A stretch of DNA of 64,000 nucleotides from Novosphingobium mathurense (GTDB taxonomy: Bacteria; Pseudomonadota; Alphaproteobacteria; Sphingomonadales; Sphingomonadaceae). Positions 35,088 to 43,369 of the stretch are shown in pieces (within the stretch, counting starts at the first letter, position 1; every line of letters starts with the position of its first letter). The DNA lies in the NCBI RefSeq assembly GCF_900168325.1, contig NZ_FVZE01000003.1, forward strand, positions 248,001-312,000, read 5' to 3'. The translations under genes and the position numbers were made by a program. The notes under the pieces are model-generated. The model was not told where the DNA came from. It did not search any database and saw only the letters and a list, made by a program, of their open reading frames with translations.

Positions 35088-35140
35088 GCGCCGTGTAAAT
35101 TCCATGTTTGTTCGACTAACATGGAATTTACACGGCGCGT
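35086..35140. repeat. Long perfect inverted repeat (23-bp arms, 9-base loop)
   Basis: Bases 35086-35108 are the exact reverse complement of 35118-35140, with a 9-base centre (TGTTCGACT). The inner ends carry CATGTT/AACATG, as in the neighbouring operator. It sits in the leader or promoter of the TetR-glycosyltransferase operon. It may be a second, larger operator, a leader hairpin, or a remnant palindromic element. The rest of the gap to 35382 shows no gene. Confidence 0.6.
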
Positions 35141-35382
35141 GGGTATTTCAAGTCGGGAACGGCATTTGCGCCGGGTGGCAAGGAATGCCTGATAAGGCCG
35201 CGTGGCATTCTCAATCGGTCGGACCGCGAATGGCAACGAGGCCGTTATCCGGGCATTCGAGTGCCAACCCGCTACGCGGCAGTAGCGTTCGGATCTGATG
35301 TCGTGCTGATCCTGCCGGAACTCGGTGAACGGAGAGCTATATTCAATGCGACCAGTTGAGGCGCTGAATATCAGTGAGGGTG

Positions 35383-35643
35383 TTAGGCGAGGGTTTCGAC
35401 GAGCTCGGCGATTTCGAAGGTGAAGCCTTTCCATCCTCGCGTCCGGGAAGCTTCTTCGGCAGGTACACGTTTGCGTCTGGCCTCCGCGAGCGAGCGGCTA
35501 TGCCCCCAAAACACTTCCGTCTTACCGTTTTCGAGCTCTGCCACAATTCGCCAATAATGGGTGAAGCTGTCGGTTGTAGGCCCGATAGTCTTTACATAGC
35601 CATCAGGCATGGTCGCAGTGAGATACCGACGCCTTTTCTTCAT
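35383..35643 (-). CDS. Small hypothetical protein
   Basis: An 86-residue basic protein beginning MKKRRRYLTATMPDGYVKTI (a GTG 15 bases upstream is another possible start). It has a beta-rich middle (THYWRIVAELENGKTEVFWG), a basic segment (SRSLAEARRKRVPAEEA) and an acidic end. I do not recognise a family. It is supported only by a plausible composition and an intact frame; the ribosome site is weak. It is isolated from its neighbours. Confidence 0.4.
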   Translation of the reverse strand: MKKRRRYLTATMPDGYVKTIGPTTDSFTHYWRIVAELENGKTEVFWGHSRSLAEARRKRVPAEEASRTRGWKGFTFEIAELVETLA

Positions 35644-35658
35644 GGGTATCCCATTCAC

Positions 35659-36129
35659 TCAACGTCGGCTCAATGCAATATGGTTGTTCGGACTCTCCAA
35701 ACATGCAGGCGAACAGCTTGGTCCTTCACGCTTAACGCTGCGGCCTGCAACCTTATCTGACTACCGAAACTGTTCACTCGCACATTGCAGTGCCCTGTCG
35801 AGGGCCAGAAGCGCCCAAGGCCCGCCGGATGCAATCACGATTGGCCCAACAGGACTACGCGCCTTGCTCCGGACAGTGGATGGCTGGTTCACGATGAACC
35901 TCAACCTCCAGTATACCTTCTTCGCCGCGAGCTATGGTTACGATGCCGGCCTGGCGAGCGGCGAAGGGCGAGGCTTCTGTACTTCGCTGCAAACGCGCTT
36001 TCGATTGCAGCCGATTTTGATCGCAAGGATTGACGACCCCGTCCAGAAGGACGGGGTCGTTCCCTATGAAAGAGGCGCCCTAGGGCCGCTTCGTTGATGT
36101 CTGGTGTGAGCTGAAAGGGTGGATGGTCG
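35659..36129. other. Intergenic stretch, no supported gene
   Basis: These 471 bases separate the small hypothetical gene from the end of the deglycosidase operon. Short frames exist but look like chance. The only clear structure is the hairpin at 36033-36060. Confidence 0.5.
36033..36060. terminator. Strong hairpin downstream of the deglycosidase operon
   Basis: ACGACCCCGTCC (36033-36044) and GGACGGGGTCGT (36049-36060) pair perfectly over 12 bases around an AGAA loop. It lies about 70 bases past the beta-subunit stop at 36130 in the direction of transcription. T runs are short on both sides. Confidence 0.6.
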
Positions 36130-36516
36130 TCAGAAGGTGACGCGCTTGACGTCGGTATTGACCGAAGGGAACGGCAGGTACGACACGCGAAGCTGTTCAA
36201 CCAGCGAGAGTTCGTGTTCACCCTTCGGGAAGCCGCCCGGATATTGGACCGAGATCGTTGCCGGGGTTCCGAATGGCCAGCGGCGGTCGTAAGCGGTTTC
36301 CATCTCGTCGAGCGAGATCGGGCCTTTGCCTTCGTCGAAGCGCACCGCATCGCGGGCAACGGTCTCGCCATCGATGGAGACATCGAGCTTCTCGATCATC
36401 GAGAGACCGATGCCACGGTAGTAGCCAAGCTTGGCTTCGAAAGCGAACCCGGTGGGCGCGTCGGCCGGACCGGTGTTGCGCAGGGTAGTTTCGTCGATCA
36501 GGTATTTGTCAAACAT
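36130..36516 (-). CDS. C-glycoside deglycosidase beta subunit (DUF6379-type)
   Basis: A 128-residue beta-rich protein, the usual size of the small subunit of C-glycoside deglycosidases. Recognisable features are MFDKYLIDETTLRNT, FEAKLGYYRGIGLSMIEKL, VSIDGETV, a WPFG segment, PGGFPKGEHEL and RVSYLPF. In characterised complexes (DgpBC, CarBC, EuCGD) this subunit packs against a TIM-barrel subunit. Together they break the C-C bond between a 3-oxo-sugar and an aromatic ring. Its start overlaps the alpha-subunit stop (TGATG), as expected for a complex. Identification is from remembered family patterns without a database search. Confidence 0.72.
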   Translation of the reverse strand: MFDKYLIDETTLRNTGPADAPTGFAFEAKLGYYRGIGLSMIEKLDVSIDGETVARDAVRFDEGKGPISLDEMETAYDRRWPFGTPATISVQYPGGFPKGEHELSLVEQLRVSYLPFPSVNTDVKRVTF

Positions 36517-37520
36517 CAGGCGTTCTCCAGCTCGGCTTCTGCCTTTGCGATGAGGCGGTCGAACATGACGTGCTGGCGGCGAACCTGCTCGCGGCTGTCG
36601 ACTTCCATCACGTCCTGGATCCAGCGATTGCCTTCGTACTCGCTCGAAAGCGTGCCTTCCCAACCGCACTTCACCAGCTCGGGAATGACGTCCTCGTAGG
36701 CCAGCGATGGATCGGTGCAGTCCTCGTTCATTTCGTAGAACTTGGCCTGGATGTGGCGGAAGTAGGGCGCGTAGTCCTTCAGGCGCTTCGGGTTGGCGTA
36801 TGGCGCGTGGCGCAGCGTCTCGGCCATGGCGATCTCGGCCTTGTTGCCGCCCATCTTCACCGCGACTTCGTAGATCGTGTACTCGCACATGATCTTCTGT
36901 TCATGCTGATCGACGATGAACTGGGTAATCTCCGGACGGGCGCCCTGGCGTTCGAAGCGCGCGCGGAAGGCTGGCGGATAGTGCTTCATGAAGATGCCCA
37001 TGTCGGGCAGGATGCCCAGGTGCTTGGTCTTCAGACGATCGGCAACGTCGATCGTGCGCAGGATCCAGGCATGTTCAAGGTGCCAGGGAGCGTGCACTTC
37101 GACGCCCATGTGGATGTCCAGTTCCTCGGCGAGCGGTACGCACTTTTCGAGGATGTCGGGGCGCACGAAGATGAGGATGCGCATGTTCTTGATGCCGAAG
37201 CGATGGCAAAGGCGCAGGTCGCGCTCGATGCTGGCGACCTGTTCCTCGTCGGACAGGAGCTCGCCCTTGCGCAGCTTGGTGTCGAGGAACATGTCGTAGC
37301 AGGTGAAGTGCGTGCCGTGACGCTCCATCATTTCCTTCCAGCGCTCGACTTCGGCGTCGCTGATGTCGGGGAAGGTAGGCATGTTCTGCTCAGGCAAGAT
37401 CTCGATGCCCTTGGCGCCGATAGATGCGGCGTAGGCTACGCAGTCCTCCACGCTCATCTGGCCGAGGAACATCTCCTCCTGGAAGCTGTAGAGGCTGACG
37501 CCTCGTTGTATCTTGGACAT
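36516..37520 (-). CDS. C-glycoside deglycosidase alpha subunit (TIM barrel, sugar isomerase-like)
   Basis: A 334-residue TIM-barrel protein of the sugar phosphate isomerase/epimerase superfamily. Metal ligands are recognisable as the Glu of GVEVHAPWH, the Asp of LPDMGIF, the His of RHIQAKFYEM and the Glu of LSSEYEG. The start is the ATG at 37520 behind CGGAGCG. A TATAAC box on the reverse strand (37578-37573) may be its -10. It is coupled to the DUF6379-type beta gene. The pair is expected to cleave 3-oxo C-glycosides by deprotonation and beta-elimination. A plain sugar isomerase is the alternative, but the beta partner argues against it. Confidence 0.75.
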   Translation of the reverse strand: MSKIQRGVSLYSFQEEMFLGQMSVEDCVAYAASIGAKGIEILPEQNMPTFPDISDAEVERWKEMMERHGTHFTCYDMFLDTKLRKGELLSDEEQVASIERDLRLCHRFGIKNMRILIFVRPDILEKCVPLAEELDIHMGVEVHAPWHLEHAWILRTIDVADRLKTKHLGILPDMGIFMKHYPPAFRARFERQGARPEITQFIVDQHEQKIMCEYTIYEVAVKMGGNKAEIAMAETLRHAPYANPKRLKDYAPYFRHIQAKFYEMNEDCTDPSLAYEDVIPELVKCGWEGTLSSEYEGNRWIQDVMEVDSREQVRRQHVMFDRLIAKAEAELENA

Positions 37521-38185
37521 TCGTCGCTCCGTGTGTTTGTCCGGGACCCGGTCGGGTAGGGGATGTTTTCGTGTTATACTGAGGGGCACGCCCCGGTCCG
37601 ATCGCAGGGCACCGGCTATGAAATTCAGACAGTGATTCGCGTCGATGATCCAGTCGCATCGGCTGGCAGTTTCTCGGCTCGACGCTCCCTTGTTCGCGCG
37701 CTCCTCTTCGCGGTTTACAGCTCGTTCGGCCCGTGAGCATTGCGCCGCTTACTTCGCCAAAACCCCAATCATGGATGATGCTTGGGGCGGGCTGAGCCGC
37801 CTCAACGTCAAGACTTGGCACTATTATCAATCGCGCCTGCTTGCAATTAAAAACTAAAACCGTCATTCGTATTCATGGATGCTGGTTGCGCTTGACGACG
37901 CCTGCGGCTCGGACTAGAACCAAATTCTAGTTTCGGTCGCCGCGGAGCTTCAGGGCAATCGTGGCGTGCGAAATTCGGCGTATAGGCTTGGGAGAGTTCT
38001 TTGGAATCAATGGAGACAGACGGCGCCTTGCGGCGGCGGCGCTCGATGCAGGTTGCTGATGGCGATTCCCTTGCTGTGCTGCCGATGCATTCGCCCCAAT
38101 ATTCAAATAGGCGCGCGCCTCGGTCCCTGTCCGGCAGTGTCTCGTCCGTTCCTATCTCAATTTTCGACTATCTGAGGTTTCCGCA
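37521..38185. other. Divergent promoter region of the deglycosidase and ring-cleavage operons
   Basis: These 665 bases hold no gene that I can support. They contain a reverse-strand TATAAC at 37578-37573 for the deglycosidase operon. A forward TTGACG (37892-37897) lies 17 bases before TAGAAC (37915-37920). The latter overlaps the inverted motif at 37913-37931, so a bound regulator would cover that promoter. Confidence 0.5.
37913..37931. promoter_or_regulatory. Candidate operator, site 4 of 4 (ACTAGAA-N5-TTCTAGT)
   Basis: ACTAGAA (37913-37919) and TTCTAGT (37925-37931) are perfect 7-base inverted copies, the most symmetric of the four related sites. It overlaps a possible -10 box. It lies between two operons proposed to act on the same aromatic C-glycoside. 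Confidence 0.5.
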
Positions 38186-39301
38186 ATGAAAGATCTGAGC
38201 GCGCTTATCATCGGCGGCGGCATCGGCGGCCTTTCGGCTGCGATCGCGCTGCGCCGTGCCGGTCACCGGGTGACGGTGATCGAGAAGGACCCGGCGTGGT
38301 CGGTTTATGGCGTGGGCATCATCCAACAGGCGAACGTGGTGCGCGCGATGGACCAGTTGGGTGTGCTCGATACCTTTCTCGATGCTGCCTGCGGGTTCGA
38401 TGCGGTAGAGGTCTACCTGCCTGACGGCACCCGCGTGGCGCGGGTGCCTTCGCCGGCGTTGGTCGAAGGCAAGCCCGCCAATGTCGGCATCGGCCGGCGC
38501 GCGCTGCAGAAGGTTCTGGGCGACAGTGCCAAAGAACTGGGTGCCGAGATCCGCCTGGGCGTGACGGCTGAACGCCTTGACGATGACGGTGCAGGCGTGA
38601 ACGTGACTTTGTCCGACGGGCGGGAAGAGCGCTTCGACGTCGTCGTGGGCGCTGACGGTGTCTATTCGCAGACCCGCGAGGCGATTCTGCCCGACGCAGA
38701 GACGCCGCAGTTCACGGGTCAAGCGGTGTGGCGCTACAACTTCCCGCGCCCGGCAGATCTCGATGCGCTGCACGTATACAACGGTCCGATCGGATCCGGC
38801 CTTGTGCCGATGTCCGAAGACCTGATGTATATGTACGTGACGACGCCCGAGCCGGATAATCCCTGGTACCCCACCGAGGGCATCGCTGCGGCCATGCGTT
38901 CCAAGCTTGCCAAGGCAGCCCCGCAGATTCGTGCGCTGGCCGATCAGATCACTGAGGACGAAGGCGTCGTCTATCGTCCGCTTGAGGGCATGATGCTTTA
39001 CGGCCCCTGGAGCAAGGGCCGCATCGCGCTGATGGGCGATGCCGTCCATGCGACCACGCCCCATCTGGGCCAGGGCGCCGGCATGGCGATCGAGGATGCC
39101 CTCGTTCTTGCCGATGAGCTGACCAAGGCCGACACGCCCGAAGCCGCCTTCGAGGCCTACCGCAGCAGACGTTTCGAGCGCTGCCGCTACATCGTCGAGA
39201 AGTCGCTCGAGATCTGCCACGGCCAGATCGGCAAGGGCCCGCCGGTCGACAATCACAAGGCTACCGCGGAGATGTTCGCGGTGGTTTCGCAGCCCATCTG
39301 A
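38186..39301 (+). CDS. FAD-dependent aromatic monooxygenase (group A, salicylate/3-hydroxybenzoate hydroxylase-like)
   Basis: A 371-residue single-component flavin hydroxylase. It has the FAD motif GGGIGGLSAAIALRRAGH (residues 9-26), the NAD(P)H/FAD motif VVVGADGVYSQTR in the middle, and GDAVHATTPHLGQGAGMAIE near residue 285. It would add a hydroxyl group ortho or para to an existing one on an aromatic ring using NAD(P)H and oxygen. It is the first gene of the ring-cleavage operon, with a GAGG ribosome site, and is divergent from the C-glycoside deglycosidase genes. The aglycone or its acid derivative is the probable substrate. Confidence 0.9.
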   Translation: MKDLSALIIGGGIGGLSAAIALRRAGHRVTVIEKDPAWSVYGVGIIQQANVVRAMDQLGVLDTFLDAACGFDAVEVYLPDGTRVARVPSPALVEGKPANVGIGRRALQKVLGDSAKELGAEIRLGVTAERLDDDGAGVNVTLSDGREERFDVVVGADGVYSQTREAILPDAETPQFTGQAVWRYNFPRPADLDALHVYNGPIGSGLVPMSEDLMYMYVTTPEPDNPWYPTEGIAAAMRSKLAKAAPQIRALADQITEDEGVVYRPLEGMMLYGPWSKGRIALMGDAVHATTPHLGQGAGMAIEDALVLADELTKADTPEAAFEAYRSRRFERCRYIVEKSLEICHGQIGKGPPVDNHKATAEMFAVVSQPI

Positions 39302-39327
39302 TCAGTCAATCTTCAAGGACCAATGCC

Positions 39328-40239
39328 ATGAGCCGAGTAACCGAAATCCGCTATGTCGGATATGGCGTCGAGGACTTCGATGCCGAACGCAAATTCTACA
39401 CCGATGACTGGGGGCTCGTCGAAGTCCCCGGTTCTGCCGACAAGGGCGACATGGCCTGGTTCAAGACCCAGGGTCATGGCGAACACCACGTCGTGCGCCT
39501 GCACAAGTCGGATGCCAACCACGTCGAAGTGATCGCGCTTGCCGCCGACAGCCGCGCCGATGTCGATGCGCTGTTCGGCAAGATCGAGGCGGCGGGTTGC
39601 AAGGTCATCTTCGCACCCAGGGAATTGGATGCTCCTGGCGGCGGCTATGGCTTCCGCTTCTTCAGCCCCGATGGCCTGCCCTTCGAGATCTCGGCCGGCG
39701 TCGAGACGCTCGACGCCCGCGAACTCGAGCGCTGGGAAGGCGTGCCGCTCAAGATCAGCCACATCGTCCTGCACTCGCCCGACCACCAGGCGATGGTGAA
39801 GTTCTTCACCGACGTGCTGGGTTTCAAGATCTCCGACTGGCTCGGCGACTTCATGTGCTTCCTGCGCTGCAATGAGGCGCACCACCGCGTCGCCATCCTG
39901 CCCGGACCGCCGTGCCTCAACCACGTCGCTTACGACATGCTGAGCATCGACGACATGTTCCGTGGCGCGCATCGCCTCAAGCAGCACGGCACCGACATCC
40001 GCTGGGGTCCGGGCCGTCATACCGCGGGCAACAACACGTTCAGCTACTTCGTCACTCCGGGTGGCTTTGCCGTCGAGTACACTTCCGAGCTGGAAGTGGT
40101 CGACTTCGAGACGCACGAGTACAAGGTGCACAAGCCCGCGCCGATGGTCATGGACCAGTGGGGCATCGGTACCGGCGGCCCGCAGACGATGCCGCATCCG
40201 GCACCCGACGCTCGGCTGTTCCAGGCATCGGAGGTCTGA
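39328..40239 (+). CDS. Type I extradiol ring-cleavage dioxygenase (VOC fold)
   Basis: A 303-residue vicinal-oxygen-chelate protein with two tandem modules. The iron ligands are visible in the C-terminal module: His145 (KISHIVLHSP), His199 (LNHVAYDM) and Glu250 (FAVEYTSELE), the 2-His-1-carboxylate triad. It should cleave a catechol-type ring next to the hydroxyls (meta cleavage). It is 26 bases downstream of the monooxygenase, which would make the diol, and 3 bases upstream of the hydrolase. Substrate position is unknown. Confidence 0.9.
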   Translation: MSRVTEIRYVGYGVEDFDAERKFYTDDWGLVEVPGSADKGDMAWFKTQGHGEHHVVRLHKSDANHVEVIALAADSRADVDALFGKIEAAGCKVIFAPRELDAPGGGYGFRFFSPDGLPFEISAGVETLDARELERWEGVPLKISHIVLHSPDHQAMVKFFTDVLGFKISDWLGDFMCFLRCNEAHHRVAILPGPPCLNHVAYDMLSIDDMFRGAHRLKQHGTDIRWGPGRHTAGNNTFSYFVTPGGFAVEYTSELEVVDFETHEYKVHKPAPMVMDQWGIGTGGPQTMPHPAPDARLFQASEV

Positions 40240-40242
40240 TCG

Positions 40243-41400
40243 ATGGCTCTTTTCGAATATTTTCCGAACTACATCTGGAACCTCTCGGTCGCGATCGCGA
40301 TGGAGAGCGGCGGTCGGATCGGCGAAGTCATCGACATGTGCAAGCCGATCAAGGATGCGGCCGATGCCGGGGCCGATGCGGGCACGCCCGCGTTCATGAA
40401 GCAGTGGGTGGCGATGGGCGACAAGCTCATCGAACTTGCTGCCGAGGACGAGGCCAAGGGCCGTCTGTTCTCCGCCTCGAACAAGCTGGAGCGCGCCGCG
40501 CTCTACATGTTCACCGGCGAGCGCATGCAGGGCCACGGCCATCCTGGCCGCAAGGAGACTTACGCCAAGGCCCGCGCGGCCTTCGACAAGTCGACACAGT
40601 TCGGCAAGATCAACCGCGAACGCGTGGAGATTCCGCTGGAGACGGGCACGATGCCCGCGCTGTTCACCCGCGCGCCGGGCGAGGGCCGCAAGCCGGTGGT
40701 GGTCTTCTGCAATGGCCTCGATAGCTGCAAGGAACTGCTCTACTGGACGCAGCTGCCCGAGCAGCTTGCCCGCCGCGGCATCTCGACCCTGTGTGTCGAC
40801 CAGCCGGGCTCGGGCGAGGCGCTTCGCCTGCAGGACCTGCCGGTCGATCCGCATTCGGAAAGCTGGGCCAGCAAGGCCGTCGACTGGCTCGAGCAGCAGG
40901 ACAACGTCGACCCCAAGGCGATCGGCATGACCGGCATTTCGTTGGGTGGCCACTTCGCGCCGCGCGCGGTTGCCTACGAGCCGCGTTTCGCTTCGGGCGC
41001 GGTCTGGGGCGCCAACCACAACTGGCGCGAAGTGCAGGACAAGCGCATGGCGCGCGAGGGCGAGAACCCGGTCCCGCACTACTGGGCGCACGTCCACTGG
41101 GCTTTCGGGGCCAAGGACCAGGACGATTTCCTCGAGAAGTCGTCCGCGATGAACCTCAATGGTCACATGGACAGCATCAAGGTGCCCTTCCTCGTGACGC
41201 ATGGTGCCAATGACCGCCAGATCAGCCCGCAGTACGCCGACGATCTCTATGACCAGCTGGTCAATTCGCCGCGCCGCGAGAAGGTGATCTTCACCGCCCG
41301 CGAAGGCGGTGTCGAGCACGTGGGCGCCGACAACATGAGCTACGGCCGCGATCTCATCTCCGACTGGTTCGCCGAAACCCTCGGAGGCAAGACCGCCTGA
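40243..41400 (+). CDS. Alpha/beta hydrolase, ring-fission-product C-C hydrolase type
   Basis: A 385-residue alpha/beta hydrolase with an N-terminal helical cap of about 130 residues, resembling FrsA/2,6-dihydroxypseudooxynicotine hydrolase. The triad is Ser233 (TGISLGGHF), Asp324 (HGANDRQIS) and His359 (VEHVGADN). The 2,6-dihydroxypseudooxynicotine enzyme cleaves an aryl-ketone C-C bond. Here it follows a ring-cleavage dioxygenase by 3 bases, so it may cut the ring-fission product or an acyl side chain. The two options cannot be separated from sequence. Confidence 0.87.
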   Translation: MALFEYFPNYIWNLSVAIAMESGGRIGEVIDMCKPIKDAADAGADAGTPAFMKQWVAMGDKLIELAAEDEAKGRLFSASNKLERAALYMFTGERMQGHGHPGRKETYAKARAAFDKSTQFGKINRERVEIPLETGTMPALFTRAPGEGRKPVVVFCNGLDSCKELLYWTQLPEQLARRGISTLCVDQPGSGEALRLQDLPVDPHSESWASKAVDWLEQQDNVDPKAIGMTGISLGGHFAPRAVAYEPRFASGAVWGANHNWREVQDKRMAREGENPVPHYWAHVHWAFGAKDQDDFLEKSSAMNLNGHMDSIKVPFLVTHGANDRQISPQYADDLYDQLVNSPRREKVIFTAREGGVEHVGADNMSYGRDLISDWFAETLGGKTA

Positions 41401-41428
41401 ACTCCAGCCCGTAATGGGCTGCACAAGG

Positions 41429-41476
41429 CCGGCGCATCGCCCGATCCTCCTCTCCTCCGGTCGGGCGATGCGCCGG
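41429..41476 (+). terminator. Intra-operon hairpin (16-bp arms)
   Basis: Bases 41429-41444 are the exact reverse complement of 41461-41476, with a 16-base pyrimidine-rich loop. It lies between the hydrolase and cyclase genes inside a co-directional run, 28 bases after the hydrolase stop. It could be a partial terminator or an mRNA-stabilising element that sets expression of the last two genes. Confidence 0.55.
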
Positions 41477-41538
41477 TATCAATATTGAAAACAGCGCGTA
41501 TTCCATGACATGCGCGCGAACGAATGGGAAAACCGCCT

Positions 41539-42318
41539 ATGGCCCGCCGCTTCGTCGACCTGTCGATCACGCTGTGCAACGATGTCGTCAGCGATCCGCC
41601 TTTTCTGAAGCCGGAAATCACCTACCAGACCCATGGCGAGACGCTGGGCGAGCTGGGGCACTTCTTCCCGGGCATCACGGCCGAGCAGACCCCTGACGGC
41701 GCCGGCTTCGCCGCGGCCGAATGGGTCAAGCTGACCACCCACAGTGGCACGCACCTCGATGCCCCCTGGCACTTCCACCCGACTCAGGACGGCGGCAAGC
41801 CCTCGCTGACGATCGACGAGATCCCGCTTGAATGGTGCTTTCAGCCCGGCGTGAAGCTCGACTTCCGGCACTTCGAGGATGGCTATGTCGTCACCGCCAA
41901 GGATGTCGAGGAAGAACTCGCGCGCATCGGCCATGAGCTCAAGCCGCTGGAGATCGTCGTCATCAACACCACGGCGGGCAAGGCGCTGGGCGATCCCGAC
42001 TACGTCAGCCGCGGTTGCGGCATGGGCTACGAAGCGACCATGTACCTGACCGAACGCGGCGTGCGCGTGACCGGCACCGATGCCTGGTCGTGGGATGCTC
42101 CCTTCGTGCACACTGCCAGGAAGGTGGAAGAGACCGGCGATACCTCGCTGATCTGGGAAGGACACAAGGCGGGTCGTGACATCGGCTACTGCCACATCGA
42201 AAAGCTGCACAACCTGGAAGTGCTGCCCGCTGACGGCTTCACGATCTCGTGCTTCCCGCACAAGATCAAGGGCGCCTCGGCAGGTTGGATCCGCGCTGTC
42301 GCCATCTTCGAGGACTAA
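41539..42318 (+). CDS. Cyclase family protein (kynurenine formamidase-like metal hydrolase)
   Basis: A 259-residue protein of the cyclase/KynB family. The metal-binding signature HSGTHLDAPWH lies near residue 72, and a later EGHKAGRDIGYCHIEKL completes the fold. Members hydrolyse amides or lactones, such as N-formylkynurenine or isatin. The start is set at the ATG at 41539 (MARRFVDLSI), which has a GGGA upstream; an ATG at 41524 lacks a ribosome site. It sits 6 bases before the FAH-family gene, so it may open a lactone or hydrolyse an intermediate of the ring-cleavage pathway. Confidence 0.85.
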   Translation: MARRFVDLSITLCNDVVSDPPFLKPEITYQTHGETLGELGHFFPGITAEQTPDGAGFAAAEWVKLTTHSGTHLDAPWHFHPTQDGGKPSLTIDEIPLEWCFQPGVKLDFRHFEDGYVVTAKDVEEELARIGHELKPLEIVVINTTAGKALGDPDYVSRGCGMGYEATMYLTERGVRVTGTDAWSWDAPFVHTARKVEETGDTSLIWEGHKAGRDIGYCHIEKLHNLEVLPADGFTISCFPHKIKGASAGWIRAVAIFED

Positions 42319-42324
42319 AACCCC

Positions 42325-43299
42325 ATGCGTCTAGCCACGATTGCGGGTGCCACGCCCGACGGAACCCTTGTCGTCGTCTCCCAGGACGGGAGCCGCATGC
42401 TCGCGGCCGGTCCGGACATGCCGAACCTGCTGGGCGTCATGGAACGCTGGGATGCGGCGCAGCCGAAGCTTGCGGACCTGGCCCGGCGCCTTGAGGCCGG
42501 TGAGGGCGAGCCGCTCGATTCCGCGGCCCTGCGCGCGCCTCTGCCGCGATCGTGGCAGTGGCTCGACGGTTCTGCGTTCGGCACCCACGGCGATCTCATG
42601 CAGATCGCCTTCAAGCTCCCGCCGATCGAGACCGACAGGCCACTCATGTACCAGGGACTGTCCGACCGTTTCTACGGTCCGACCGATCCGGTGCCGTTCC
42701 CCGATCCGGCGGATGGTATCGACTTCGAAGGCGAGTTCGGCGTGATCGTCGATGCCGTGCCGATGGGGACCACGCCCGAAGAGGCGATGAAGCACATCCG
42801 GCTTGTCGTGCAGATCAACGACTGGTCGCTGCGCACGATCGCTCCGGTCGAGATGAAGACCGGCTTCGGCTGGGTGCAGGCCAAGCCCGCCTGTTCCATG
42901 GCGCCTTTCGCCGTGACGCCAGAGGCGCTCGGTGACGGCTGGCAGAATGGCCGCGTATGCCTGGACCTCGCGATCGAATGGAACGGCAAGGCTTTCGGCC
43001 ACGCCAATGGCGCAGCGATGGACTTCGGCTTCCATGAGCTGGTCGCGCATGCCGCCCGGACGCGCGATCTTGTTGCGGGAACCGTGATCGGATCGGGAAC
43101 CGTCTCCAATCCCAATTATGCCGAGGTGGGATCGAGCTGCATCAGCGAAGTGCGCGCGATCGAGATGATTGCCGAGGGCAAGCCATCGACCGCGTTCATG
43201 GGCTATGGCGATACGATCCGCATGGAAGCACAGGACAGTGATGGCTTTGCCCCCTTCGGGGCGATCGACCAGCGCGTGGCCGAACCTGCCGCACGCTGA
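42325..43299 (+). CDS. Fumarylacetoacetate hydrolase family protein
   Basis: A 324-residue FAH-fold enzyme. The metal-binding stretch DGIDFEGEFGVIVDAVPMG (middle), INDWSLR and the C-terminal VIGSGTVSNPN are family marks. FAH proteins hydrolyse or decarboxylate beta-diketo acids, such as fumarylpyruvate or oxalocrotonate-type compounds. It is the last gene of the ring-cleavage operon, followed by a clear hairpin. The expected job is the final split into central metabolites. Confidence 0.9.
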   Translation: MRLATIAGATPDGTLVVVSQDGSRMLAAGPDMPNLLGVMERWDAAQPKLADLARRLEAGEGEPLDSAALRAPLPRSWQWLDGSAFGTHGDLMQIAFKLPPIETDRPLMYQGLSDRFYGPTDPVPFPDPADGIDFEGEFGVIVDAVPMGTTPEEAMKHIRLVVQINDWSLRTIAPVEMKTGFGWVQAKPACSMAPFAVTPEALGDGWQNGRVCLDLAIEWNGKAFGHANGAAMDFGFHELVAHAARTRDLVAGTVIGSGTVSNPNYAEVGSSCISEVRAIEMIAEGKPSTAFMGYGDTIRMEAQDSDGFAPFGAIDQRVAEPAAR

Positions 43300-43313
43300 T
43301 CGATCGGGAATAT

Positions 43314-43343
43314 CCGGGAATGCCTGTGTTTAGGCATTCCCGG
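43314..43343. terminator. Terminator hairpin after the ring-cleavage operon
   Basis: CCGGGAATGCC (43314-43324) and GGCATTCCCGG (43333-43343) pair perfectly over 11 bases around TGTGTTTA. It lies between the convergent FAH-family and cupin genes and is followed by TTACTGT. Confidence 0.7.
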
Positions 43344-43369
43344 TTACTGTCTGGTCCTTAGCGGCGCTA

